Shown here one piece after another: positions 1-11,796 of a stretch of 64,000 nucleotides of DNA (position 1 is the stretch's first letter; each line of letters begins with the position of its first letter). The stretch is from contig UZAE01012015.1 of NCBI GenBank assembly GCA_900617975.1, positions 45,167-109,166 on the forward strand, in the 5' to 3' direction. The translations under genes were made by a program, and so were the position numbers. The notes under the pieces were generated by a model, which saw only the letters and a program-made list of their open reading frames with translations, had not been told where the DNA came from and searched no databases. The stretch is from Rodentolepis nana. Lineage: Eukaryota; Platyhelminthes; Cestoda; Cyclophyllidea; Hymenolepididae.

Positions 1-3000
1 CACCAATAGCTTAAAAATTAGAAAGGGCTGTACTTTTAGGATGCGATGTCTTACAGGTGGGATAAAAATATGTATCTTACGTCCAAATAGTGGCCGTATT
101 TAGATCCGATGTACTATTATCGCAATGAATGGGAGGATGCAGGGCATCATCACCACCTTTGCGTGGTTACGCAATCAGAGTTAAAGTGAAAAGTGCCTCA
201 ATGTGGAAAAGGGAGCACAAAACTTGTTTACATCGCTAGTGACTGCGTTAGTTAAGCCAATTATTGGCCTAATTAACGGACACGCGCCGCTGGTTGGCTG
301 GACACAAGGTCACACAAACCAGATGCCACGGCGATTATGTTGGGTGATGTGCATGCACTTTAACGCGTTTACGTATCCCGGTTATAGTTGCGACATTTCC
401 CTGAAAGAAATTTGTTGGAATTTTTAAAAAAATAATTAAGCCAAACTCTAATCATCTGACCTGATCTGCTTACTCAGGCCCCCCCCCCCCTCGCCAGATA
501 TAACGGGGATGACAGTCACGTCGAGACTTAAAATGATAATAAATTTGATCATCCTGCAAGCCGGCAAACGTGCACTTGTCCTGAAACTAGAGCATCGTCT
601 AATATGCGTTGAGCCTCCACATTAATGGAGTCAGTCTAGGTAAATCGAATCTGAAAAACTCATTTAAGCGCTAATTCTCAAATTAACAATTTAATAAAAT
701 TAGATACTTTATTTTGGATTAGTTGGTTCATAACAGCTGTTAGAAGAATGAAGATTTAATTTAACACAATTTTCATTGAACTCAAGGTCGTATCAAAGAC
801 ATGCTTTGGATAATGGGTACATGGCTTTCAAAAATATACACACCCACAAGAGAAGAAGGGAAAATACCGGGGTTTTAGTCTTGAAATAGAAATTTCCACG
901 AAACTCCGATTGCTGTCAATGCCAATTTGACCTCGATAACTACGTTGCCTATGATTTTTGACAACGTTAAAATGGAACTTTGATTTGAAGAATGGAGGTG
1001 TGAATTGTAATTTACGTTAGTTTTCAAGGCAGAGACACTTCGTATAGACCACTTTAAAAGAATGCGACTAAGTTAAAAGAACTGGACAGTGGTAGTACCA
1101 CCTCCATCACCAAGGGTGAAGGTAGGAAGATTTTTGCAACGTATATAATTTTCGGTTGGCTACCACATGAACAATGTACTTTGCAACCACCCCTGAAATC
1201 AGCTGATTTTTCGGTGATTTTAAAGGGCAATCAACGGTACAGCACATTTCCTCTTTCACTCTACCGGAGAAAATGTAACTCTTGTTTTCCAAAATCTACA
1301 AAATGGGAAAAACCGTGCATAGGGAGAGAAAGGAGTGACAATCCAATACAGTTGTCTTCGCGACTAAGAAACGACTCATCCTACCTCCCTGCTGCTGGTC
1401 TCATCACCCAAAAATTAGTCCACTGGCCTATTGGTTACATCAAGGTCATTGAAACGCGAGGTGCAAACGAAAAAGGACCAATCAAATGTGAGGCGATGAC
1501 AGGTGGTTTAATATTGGGAAAGGAAATGGAAGGGAACACTATAAACGGTAGGTGGCTGTGGCATCCATGAACAATGAGCGAGTAGCAACCAGATGTGGTT
1601 AAATTCAAGATAAGTAAACACTCTAAACGAAGAGAAGAGGCACTATCCTGCTGTATCATCCCATACTTATATGAAGGAGGTAGTTATTTGAGCAAATAAC
1701 AACCGACAAACGAAAGGACGTACAAAAAAGACCATCAACATTGCATACTATTCTATACCGTTTTATTTTTCACCGTTCAATTAGGGTTAGGTGAATTGTT
1801 GGGAAATAGGCGAGGCTGAGAGTTGGCCGGATAGAGCAAACACATAATAGTCCTTTATTGCATTGTAGACTTGATTCTTGCAGGTAAAATTGATGACCTT
1901 GAGAAAGACTTCAAAAGTGTTGCATAAAGTGGTTGAAATGAGTTTGTCCAGTATTAAATAAACATTCCCGACCTCGTGATCGCATTCATTCAGTTTAATT
2001 ACCCGAAACTCATTAAGGCAGTATAGGACTATAAAAACAAGTTGTAAAGTTGTCATAAAATTAAAAGTGAATAGTGGGCCCGGACATGAAGCAAATAAAA
2101 ACAGAACATTAATACGTTTTGCTTAAATATGTTCCATGTTAATGGAATAATAATATTATGAGAATCCGTAATGAGACAATTTAAGAAAATAAGATGATTG
2201 GAGATCTCTCGGCATGCAAATACTCAAAACGGTGGCGAATTATAGAAACCCTATGAAATTTAGGCACTAGTTGTTCGAAAGTAAATTTGCAGAGAAAGGT
2301 TCTTCTTTGTGAGAAATTGGAATTCTGGAATACCACTATATTAGTTATAAATAGCTAATGCAATTAGCCAATCTTCTCACCGGATGTGTTTCGACAAACT
2401 CCACAGACGAGCACGTTAAGAAGCATAATATCACAAAAAAATGCCTGGTTTTAAGAATAATTTATCTCCATTAATGAAAAGATTGAAATCTAAAATCAGC
2501 CAGAAGTCTGATTACCGACTTTGCTGTTGATAAATATTAATCACAGAGCCCAAAAAGAGCGTGACCTGGATTTAATTAGAACTTAAGCTGATTTTGGGGT
2601 CAGATGGATTCATGCTTCGGCGATTGAAGATGCTGACACGCCGCCCCCGCTGAATCGATCTCCCAAGACTTAACATGCTCGGATTCTGGCTAAAAGATAT
2701 GGAACATATGTGCAGCCTTCCTTTCATTATATTGGTTAGTTAGTCGATTTATATCTTCGAGAAGCTTAAATATAAGTGGCTACAGACGAAACGGTAAATC
2801 AAATTATCCACCACATCCCAAATCTGAACACTATTAATTGCAACTCTGTAGTGGCAAATTGCTATAATCGGTAAAATAGGCCAGCAATGGGTGAGGGCAG
2901 AAATACAGAGGGGAGCCAGGCCATTATCTAATGAGTATAGTTCTCAAAGCACCATTTTCAGAGGATAGAAAGATCAAAGATAAGAATTTGATTTTGAGTT

Positions 3001-6000
3001 TCTGAGTGGTTCCATATCCGTGATGCTCAAGGACCGTTGATATGATTTAAATGAACATCTAGTTACACGTATATAAGACCAATAGGGGAGATGCCTACAA
3101 CTTATGACTTTAGGAGACAATCTAAACAGAAACTAATACATAAGCCCCTACCATTAGTTTTGCTGACTAGAGTTAACCGATGGAGATCGAATTGGTGACC
3201 TCTGACTTGTTCTAGCTTAACAAACCGCGTTGATCTTAATTCTATATCAGCTCATATAAGGCACATCCATCGTAATTGACATTTCGGGGGGGGGGGGGGG
3301 TATTCAAGTTAAAACGTAACCAAAAAGAACAACCTTGATCTGTAACAAGGGGTATTATCATTAATCACTGAGGTAATCCATCTTAATTAACTTGGTACGA
3401 GTGTACAGTGAACTAAACAGCAGAGGCAACATTCTAGAGAAAGTAACCAAACCTTTTCCATCGAAAGCTATGCACTTCATTCACATTAATCATTCTTTAC
3501 TACACAGGCCATGAATTAGTACATTTATTTATTTAATTAAATAAATGGACTATTTGGTGTAATCTTATCGTGGCAGTTTACAATGTGAATGACAGTCAGC
3601 AAAAGAAAGGAAGACGAATCTAACCTCTCTCTGGTGAACAGTGAACCTGACCAAATGGGCAAAACCCTAATTGCATCCTGGGGCGGGGGGGGGGATGAAA
3701 TTGATGGGTCTAGGAAGAGTACAAAAGCCTAACAATGAGTCAAAATGATGATTAAGCAGCCTTAATTCCAATACTAGGGTCTGTAATGTTAGACAAAATA
3801 ACCGAAGAGAACTCAATGAAAAGCTTAAATGACTAATCCCAGAGATCGCTACGGAACTAATCCCAATAACCACACTTGAAAATGAGGTAAAATTTACTTA
3901 ATTGTTTGCATTGAATTATTGTATTAATCACATTAACGCGGCGTCTGGATCAGTGAATCGGTGCAGAGATAACGAGTTTATTTATTAAAGCTCAGGAAAA
4001 AGTGATATGACACGCATTCGTGCGGGAAACGCATAAAAAATCTTTTTGATGGCTGACCTGAAGGAGGTGATTTGGAGAGGGGTAGTGAGATTTCAATCTC
4101 GCTATAAGGGAGACCCCAATCCCCGGGCACAAGGAAAAATCAGGTCAAAATCTCTCAAATCCAAGTCTCTCAAATGAGATCACCATGACAAAAAGGGTCT
4201 GCTTTAGTCATCAAGAGTGACTCGAGAAAAAAGATGTGGTCATGCACACAAGTGTTGAAAAATTGGAATGGAAAAGAAATTAATTTGTCAAGGCCGCACC
4301 TTCAAAATTATAAGGATTCTTGCATTTTCAGGATAGAGACATAAAAATGAATTCTGAAACATGAATGTCTCGTTCCGCTTACCACTCCCAGCACAAGTTT
4401 TCTTAATTTCATTAAAAGAAAAAAGATTGGTACAAGTAAAAATAGAACCGACTATATTCTAAAGTAATTGAAAATTATCTCTTATCTTCCTTTGGGCATT
4501 ACCATTTGCCATAAAATTAAGCAAATATTTTTAAAAATAGCACGGTTCTTGCGGTTGAGAAAAACAGTCATATAGACTTCCTATAAGCCCACAAAAATTG
4601 CATTCGAGGGTAAAGAAAAATGCTTTTACATCAAAATTCACCAAAATGGAGACAGAAAGAGAGAGAAACAAAATACCACACACAGCGTGAGTATGATTCC
4701 CCCACCCACCCCACCCCCCAAAAGGTGGCGCACATTTTAAAAATTCACTAAGACCAGAAGGACCGTTCGAAAAACCGAACGACGTAGTGTTGAGGCAGAA
4801 AGAAATAGACCAGTTTCTCCTCCAGATCAAATTACTCTCCTCTAATAAGTGTGACATGAGGAGAGCAACGCACATAATTGATGCAACATGAGCAATTAGA
4901 CAATGAATTTGAACAAAAAGGAAGCAGTAGCAGGAAACTATAGTTACTGGGGTAACAAATACAGGGAATAAAGCTACTATTCCCTCCATAAGTACTGTCG
5001 TCTTAGTATTTAATATTTCTTGGGGAAGTAAATACGATTTCCAGGGGCCAACCTGTCAAATGATCCAGTTGCACAAAGGAGGGCGAATATGTGAAGAACT
5101 GAGGTGTGTGGAAGAAAAAGTGTGCTGTTTTACCCATAGAAAGAAAGAGCAATTTATCACACGCATATATGAGTGAGGACACAAAGATAAATAGAAATGC
5201 CTCATTGGCCGACGGGAAATAAGGCACGTGTGCGTGTGTGCGGGAGGGGGAGCAACCAGACAGGTTTTAGAATTGGGGGGGGGGGGGGAGAGAAATACCG
5301 ACAGAGAGTTAGGCAGGGGAGAGGCAATGTGTTCTCTCGCCGGTCGGCCAACCAGCCCAAAGTATGCGCGACGTACCCTTGGTGTAATTGCGCGGGTGGG
5401 AACATGTGACTATTAGTAGCTCACATGACGAGGGTGTGTTTGAGGACAAAACCAAGAGACATGGGGTAATAGACTTGGTCAATTGTATTTTTCCTCTTCT
5501 CCCAGAGATTGGAAATGGTACACTTAATCACTCTTCCAGACTACCAGGGTGAGTGTGGATTACTAATGAGCTCGTGGTAAACTGATGCGCATTTTCTGCA
5601 TGTTTTCTTGACAAGAATATCAATATATGAATGGAGAATAAGCAAATGAATGAATTAATAAAACGTGACCAGATGTATGAAATGAAAAGAAGTAAGTAAT
5701 TATGTGAGCACCCAGAAGCGAGGCCTTGCACTCCCGGCACTCCCAGCACGATGTAAACACGCTCGTTGTTTCAAATATTGACAAATTTGAAAATCAATGA
5801 AAAATTTGGTTCGGTGCGTAATCTACACTAGCCTCGTGGTCTTAATAAAAAGCTGACGAATAAAACGTTAATTTAGTCACACAGATAGGTAATCGAAGGA
5901 ACTCTTTACTCAAAGAAAAAAGATCGATACTCTTCTTTCGTGCACATTCCCCAATTAGCGAGCTTCTATTGACTACTAAAGTAAGAGTTAATATAGGCGG

Positions 6001-9000
6001 TTTCAATGCATAAACTTAACACATGCCACTCGGGACGATTAATCGATAAATCACTGGTCCTGAGGATGACCTTGGATTTAAAAGTCATCAAACCTTGTCC
6101 CAAACGCCGCAACGCTGTGTGTGCGTGTGTGGACCACCCAAGAAATGACGAAATCCCCCAAATCGACCAAATTCAAAACGAAACACTATTTTAGAGGCTG
6201 ATGAAATCGACGAAGAACACACGGACGGTGGTGTACCGTTTTGTAAAAAAACGGATAGGAGGGAGGACGAAGAAGGTGTGTGCGAAGCGTGCCACGACGC
6301 TAATGGGGAATTGCTAGGAAGTGGGAGTGATTTTTTTTCGATGAATTTGTTGTACAGGTGTGAGCTTTACAAGCGTTTGTACGCTTTCACCCCAACCAAT
6401 AGGTTAAGCGAAATCCGTAGAATAAAAAGCACTTGCAATTAGTACAATTGACTGGAAATTTAAATAAGACCCACTTTTTTACTTGAACCAGCCGATTCAA
6501 TTATAAAAGGTGATAAGCACAAAACACTTTAATCACGCTAAAGTGAAAATAGTTGGTTTTCTACTAACAAAGATAATTGGGGAAGCTAGTATACATCTTT
6601 AAGGATGCAAATTTCGGGGAGAAAACAAAGAAATGTACTAAGTAGCATACATCGAGGATATCCTCGAATTCGGCTGTTTATATCCGTATATTTTATTCCC
6701 ATAATTGTAAAAAGGAGCTAATAAATGGGCAAATCACCAGCTGCAATAGGCACATCTGTTTAGACGGGCTGTTGTATATAGTTTCGAGTTCAGTAATGCA
6801 TCAACATACACGCATATATACGCAAATATCGACTTACAAGATCTGGACTTCCGAATATAGCCTCATCAGTGCTTCCCGTAGGCATTATGCTTTAGAGTAG
6901 AAAGTTTGGAAAAATACGAAGAGTGGAGAGAAAATTAGACTGTTTTAGAGTAGATTCAAAACGATTTGATATTACGAAAGAGCGGTCACACTCAGTTTTG
7001 TTTTCACCTTGGACTTGAAAAATCAATAGGCCATGGGGTGGAGTTAGAGTTCATGGACGCTCATACGGAGCTTACTAGAAGAGGAAAATAATAACACGGT
7101 TAGTCAGTATTTTTGATTGGTTGGCAGTGGCCTCATTTAGGTCAGAATGGAAAACTTAGCCAATTAACTACCCGAGGAAAATAAAAACCCCTCGGATCTC
7201 TATGATGCCAAAACCAACGAATAAAGCAATTTAAAAATTCCGACCCACCCTCCTCACCATAGGAACAAGATCAGACACCTCAAATTTCAAGATCCAAAAG
7301 CTCAGATAAGAATGAGACAAAGTAGCATTACAAGGTGTATCATGAACGCATCATAGCCAACCTAAACATGGTAGACAGAGATATTTATAAAATCACGAAA
7401 ATCACGTGTGGTGTGCGGTAACTTAAATTAGACGAAAACAAAACCTCAGGTGCAGAGGCTTAAAGTGATTCACAGTCATCAACACATAATGATGCGTATA
7501 AGCAAGAACATTAAGCACGGGGTTTATAAGATGGTCACTTATTGATTAGGGAGTCTATAAAACCCTAGAAAACATACAATGACTTGAGAGCATGAAAGTA
7601 GGATGAATTTGATGGACAGAACTTAAAGGCTAAAGAATGCGTAAAGTTGTCGAGAAACCAGTTATTTCATTACAAAAATGTCGGAGGAAGATCATTATGT
7701 TCAAGCTACTCGAAAGACAAAAGAATCGTTGTGCGAAATTTCGGGACACTGGTTCTTTACTAGACTTCAAAGGGATTTAAGAAGTTGCAGGAGGGTATAT
7801 AACTGCCATTTTATGCGCGATTTAAAAAAATGTGTTAAGAGTTTTCCTGGTTTTGGAAGTAGAATTTCAATTTTTCCTCTGCCATTCGCATACTATAAAG
7901 ATTTAATGCGAATATAAGGCAAAATCCCACTTTATAACTTGGATCAACTCAATTTTCCACGCACAAAATTTAAAGTATTTGCTTTCAAGAACATAAGATT
8001 TTTCGTGAAACATACAGTGAATTGAAAACAAATATAGGTTCAATGAATAGCAGTTTGATAGTAACATAAATATGTAGTCCGAAATTGAACAATAGTAAAG
8101 GCAGTTCTTATATCTGGAAGAAAACAAAGAGGTCAGTAAATGAGGTGTAAAATGTAAAAAAGACGATTTTCTGCATTGCATATTCTTCTGTAATTGAGGT
8201 GAACTAATCAGGTCGAAATAAGCTGATGAGTTTAGCGAATATGAGGAATTTGAACTTTACCTTGTATGACGACCCATTCTAGCTCGAAGAAATAGGGTCA
8301 ACCAGCAAATAATCACTACCAATCACCTTACAGACTAATTAAATAAGATGGTCTTATGGAGACCATAAGCATGCGATTACTAACAAAGATTGATCGAGAT
8401 AATAAAAGGAAAAAAAATCACTAGAAGGAAGACTATTAGAAGCAAAGTGTTTATGAGGGAGGAGAGGAAAAAGAGGCAATCACAGTGTATTCTAGTCTAG
8501 TAGTAGTAGTCAAATGTCAAGCTGCCCAGGGGTGGATAATTCCAGATAAAATCCAAAGCCATTTCAAGAGTGAAATCCTGCAAAACTGCAACTACGGGTC
8601 AAAGAGTTGACCCTAAAAGATGATTATTGCTCGTAAATTTCAGGACTCTTCGAATAGGGTAAACGGTGAACCTTATAAGAGCTGGGAGTCTCTATTAGAT
8701 AATCAATGCTCTCAATGACCTATAGAAAGATTACAACCGATTAGTATATCGTGATATATTGTAATGCGAGTGGAGTTTTCAGTTAATCAAGAAAATGCAA
8801 ATTGATTGGTAGGGGGGTGGGGGGATCAAATTGTCAAAAAGTAGGTGGGTAGTATAACACGAGAAATTAACAACATTTTAAAGTAATAAAGTTTGAAAAC
8901 TCACCTGTAGGTGGATATAATTTAAAGTGAATAAATTCGAAATAATTTGAGATATTTGTGCATAAGGACTCGTGAATGTACAGGGCATGTGCTTTAAAGA

Positions 9001-9660
9001 ATGACAGCTAATAGACACGTGAATCAGGAGGTTAGTTAACATATGAGCTAAATGAATGATAAGAATAGGGAAATGTTAAAAATTAAAAATCTTATCCGTA
9101 TGGACACATGACTATCAAACCATCATATTAAAGGGAACGGGTTACTGTACTGTCAAATAAGGAAAATATGTATTTTCACACTTATAAATATCGTAATGCT
9201 TAAACTAAAACGGTATATGGTGGATCAATTAATTTGGTCCAACATATATCACGGGCAAAAGAGAAAAATGTTTAGATATTAAAAGTGAAATCATTAATAA
9301 AAATTGAGCTCCACATGTTATTTTCAAATTGAAGAGAAAATTAATGAAAAATGAAGGAAAAAAGGTTCTCAAGATTTATTAGAAGTTTCATCAAGCATTA
9401 AATGAATAAACAACAATATCTTCGAAACACTGCAGATTTGGAAGACAAGAAAGTGCTGCAAAAGTAGCCGTGTTAAAAGCCGAATATGGAGACTGGATAA
9501 AAGTTAGCATAAATAATTTTATCTAAAAGAACAATTTCCAAAAGACACGACACTTACAACAACAGACTTACGAACCGTTGAAAATGTGACTCGATAATAA
9601 TTAATGTTACGCCGCTCACATGCCCTTGAATTCTATATGAAAAAATAAGACCGAATAACT
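1..9660. other. non-coding stretch, purine-rich on + strand
   Basis: I see no gene here. Open frames up to 152 codons exist, but they show no family motif and no chain of matching splice phases. The + strand is clearly richer in A and G than in T and C. This is the opposite of the introns of the plus-strand genes further right, so it may be transcribed from the minus strand. Landmarks are homopolymer tracts at 479-490 (C), 3286-3300 (G), 3685-3694 (G) and 5275-5288 (G), and a 20-bp AT palindrome at 3527-3546. Confidence 0.5.
3286..3300. repeat. poly-G tract of 15
   Basis: An uninterrupted run of 15 G. It is one of at least eight G or C runs of 10 or more in this AT-rich window: 479-490, 3286-3300, 3685-3694, 5275-5288, 25818-25827, 28877-28893, 32234-32244 and 36605-36615. 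Confidence 0.9.
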
Positions 9661-11311
9661 AAATATGTAAAAAATCTTATTTTAATTTTTATTAGTAAAG
9701 ATACTTAAATATGATATATTTCAATTAATCATTTGCTCTATCATTTGCATGCAATACTTGGAATTAAAATATTAGATTAGGTTATTTTATTTATTAAAAA
9801 CGAACAGATTATCCTTATATATATACTTATAAGTATATAAGTGTTTTGGATTCTTCTAGAAACGCCATTGTTATGGGTTTTTCATTTGACCACTTTAATG
9901 TTTTAAAGTTGAGAGAGTTGAAATTTGCAAGTTTCAAAATGCAATCTTTGGGTACCTAATTAATTGCCATTCAGACTTATCTAGAGTTAGTCTATCAATG
10001 ACTTCCTCATATCCCCTACCGACGACTTATATCAATTCCATTATTATTTGACTTTTAGAGGAAATACATTTCGTCGGTAGTAGGACAATATGCTCAAGTT
10101 AGATAAATCGTAAAATAATTTAAACACAAAAGCTTCTGAAACACCTATGGATACCTTTTAAAAAAAATTACTACTGAAATCGATTTTGCATGGTAGCACT
10201 TTAAATTCATATTTCATGTATTTCTTCGGCTAATCCTCTTATCATTTTCGTCCTGAATTACCATTCATGAAAGTGATTCAGTATTGATTTTTATGTTTAT
10301 CAGATCTAATTTAAGTATATATATCCACTATGTATTTAGACTTCGCTTATTAACAAAACGCTTGAACTTGAAAAAATTTTTATTTTATTGAGCCAATAAA
10401 CACACATCCCATAAGCAAAAATGTTCTAGATTAATTCCCATTAAAGGAAGATCTATTTTTTCGATCATAGCATGTGAAATTTAGATGAATTTTTTAAAAA
10501 AATTTAAAAATGAACAGTCGAAAACAAAGCCATTTATTGCATATGGGAGATATTTGCTAAATCTATATGCTTGATGGATTATTTCAAATGGCTAAAAATA
10601 ATACCTTGTTTACGAAGCTATGCGCTAATTAAAGGTTCCTGAATTGAAATCCTGACTGTCAGTGAATAATACCATCTACGTAAATATTGATTTTGGGCAT
10701 ATAGATAATGGTAGCCAAGAAAAGCGCTATTTGATTCACTGACTAACGAGTATTCGTCGTATCTCAAGAAGAATTATTTATATCTACTAACTATTTTAAT
10801 CAAGACATTTATCTACACTAATCAAATGAGTAATTAATAAATTACGGGATGTTTCATGTTATCCCGCTCTGCTCACGGGACAAACATTAATTGATTTATC
10901 TGCTGTTCTTATCGTTCTTATACACTATTAAAAGCACTTTACTACATCTATTAGGTCAACGTTATGCAATGCAAATTGAAGCAAATAGAAGCTTAATTGT
11001 TGACGAAATAAATCTAAGTTTATTTAAACAATGTGATATAGAGAAACTAAAATATTTAAAAAATTTCAATATCAAGCATGAATGTAGTAGTTTGGGATTT
11101 TGTCAAAGAATATACGCAAGAGTATGAAAACTTTAAAATTTTTTATAAAATGATATATTTTCAGATCAAAATCAATATGATTGAATTAAATTAAATATGC
11201 TTTCTGAAATAAGGAAAGGAAGAAAAGCCTATGTAATGATTTAACTCTAAACATTATAACTAATATGATATAATTTGTTGCTTGGTTCAAATATCTTGTT
11301 TTATCTTTTAG
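9661..11311. other. AT-rich spacer, no supported gene
   Basis: The composition changes at about 9.66 kb from purine-rich to T-rich. A 20-bp perfect palindrome lies at 9820-9839. An open frame at 10891-11127 begins with TTG, has no recognisable domain and is not supported as a gene. Confidence 0.4.
9820..9839. repeat. 20-bp AT palindrome
   Basis: TATATACTTATAAGTATATA is its own reverse complement. It could form a cruciform or hairpin. It lies close to the composition switch at about 9.66 kb. It may be chance in AT-rich DNA. Confidence 0.6.
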
Positions 11312-11557
11312 TTAACATTTGTTTAAGTTAAACACAGTGCCCAAGTTCACATCCGGATTTCGCGGGTAACGTTTATCTCCATTTTGAAAGTTCCGCTGAA
11401 AAAGTGAGCGAAATTCTAATTTTCCGGTATTTTCAAAAGCTGTTAAGAGGGCTCCAATATTGCAATATGTGTAGATGATAGCCATTGTCAGCAAAATTGC
11501 AAAACCCGCGGCTTTATAACGTTTGACTTGCATCTTTTCCTTTTCATTTTTTGTCAT
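11312..11557 (-). CDS. small putative single-pass membrane protein, 81 aa
   Basis: I do not recognise the family. The ORF has a true ATG at 11555-11557 in a good context (ACC before the ATG) and an in-frame stop a few codons upstream. The N-terminus is lysine-rich (about residues 1-15). A hydrophobic segment at about residues 16-40 (AAGFAILLTMAIIYTYC and following) could span a membrane. The C-terminal half is polar and basic, with NGDKRYPRNPD. The start lies 240 bp from the TFDP ATG, head to head, which would suit a shared promoter. The size and layout resemble small mitochondrial or ER membrane proteins, but that is only analogy. No poly(A) signal is obvious downstream. It could also be a chance ORF. 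Confidence 0.4.
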   Translation of the reverse strand: MTKNEKEKMQVKRYKAAGFAILLTMAIIYTYCNIGALLTAFENTGKLEFRSLFQRNFQNGDKRYPRNPDVNLGTVFNLNKC

Positions 11558-11796
11558 GGTACTATTTACCTGGATTGTTAAAGCGTCTGTATATGATTGA
11601 ATATCAGCATTTAACTGCCTTAGTCAGTTTAAAATATTTTATTCATGCATATTCGATAGTTAGCTTTTTTGCTACTTTTTAAGTCATATAATACTTTACT
11701 TCTCCAGCTTTAATGTTAGAATGAACATTCAACCACTGATTTTATCTGAATTAATTAACTTTTTGTGATGGTAGCATTTTTTAAATTTTAGGCATA
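11558..11796. promoter_or_regulatory. divergent intergenic region with splice acceptor before TFDP
   Basis: This 239-bp gap separates the possible minus-strand gene from TFDP. The sequence just before the TFDP start, TTTTTTAAATTTTAG ending at 11791, is a good 3' splice site five bases upstream of the ATG. The TFDP mRNA therefore probably has either an upstream non-coding exon or a trans-spliced leader. I see no TATA box I would trust. Confidence 0.4.

Noticed and set aside
1181..1570. 129-codon plus ORF
   Set aside because: No family motif and no splice context, and antisense frames are open over the same bases.
4531..4989. 152-codon ORF on the minus strand with a true ATG and hydrophobic residues
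   Set aside because: The minus strand is pyrimidine-rich here, which removes stops and yields Phe, Leu, Ser and Cys. It includes a C-rich run and has no domain or splice partner.
10891..11127. 78-codon plus ORF upstream of TFDP
   Set aside because: It starts with TTG, has no ATG until one third of the way in, and nothing is recognisable.
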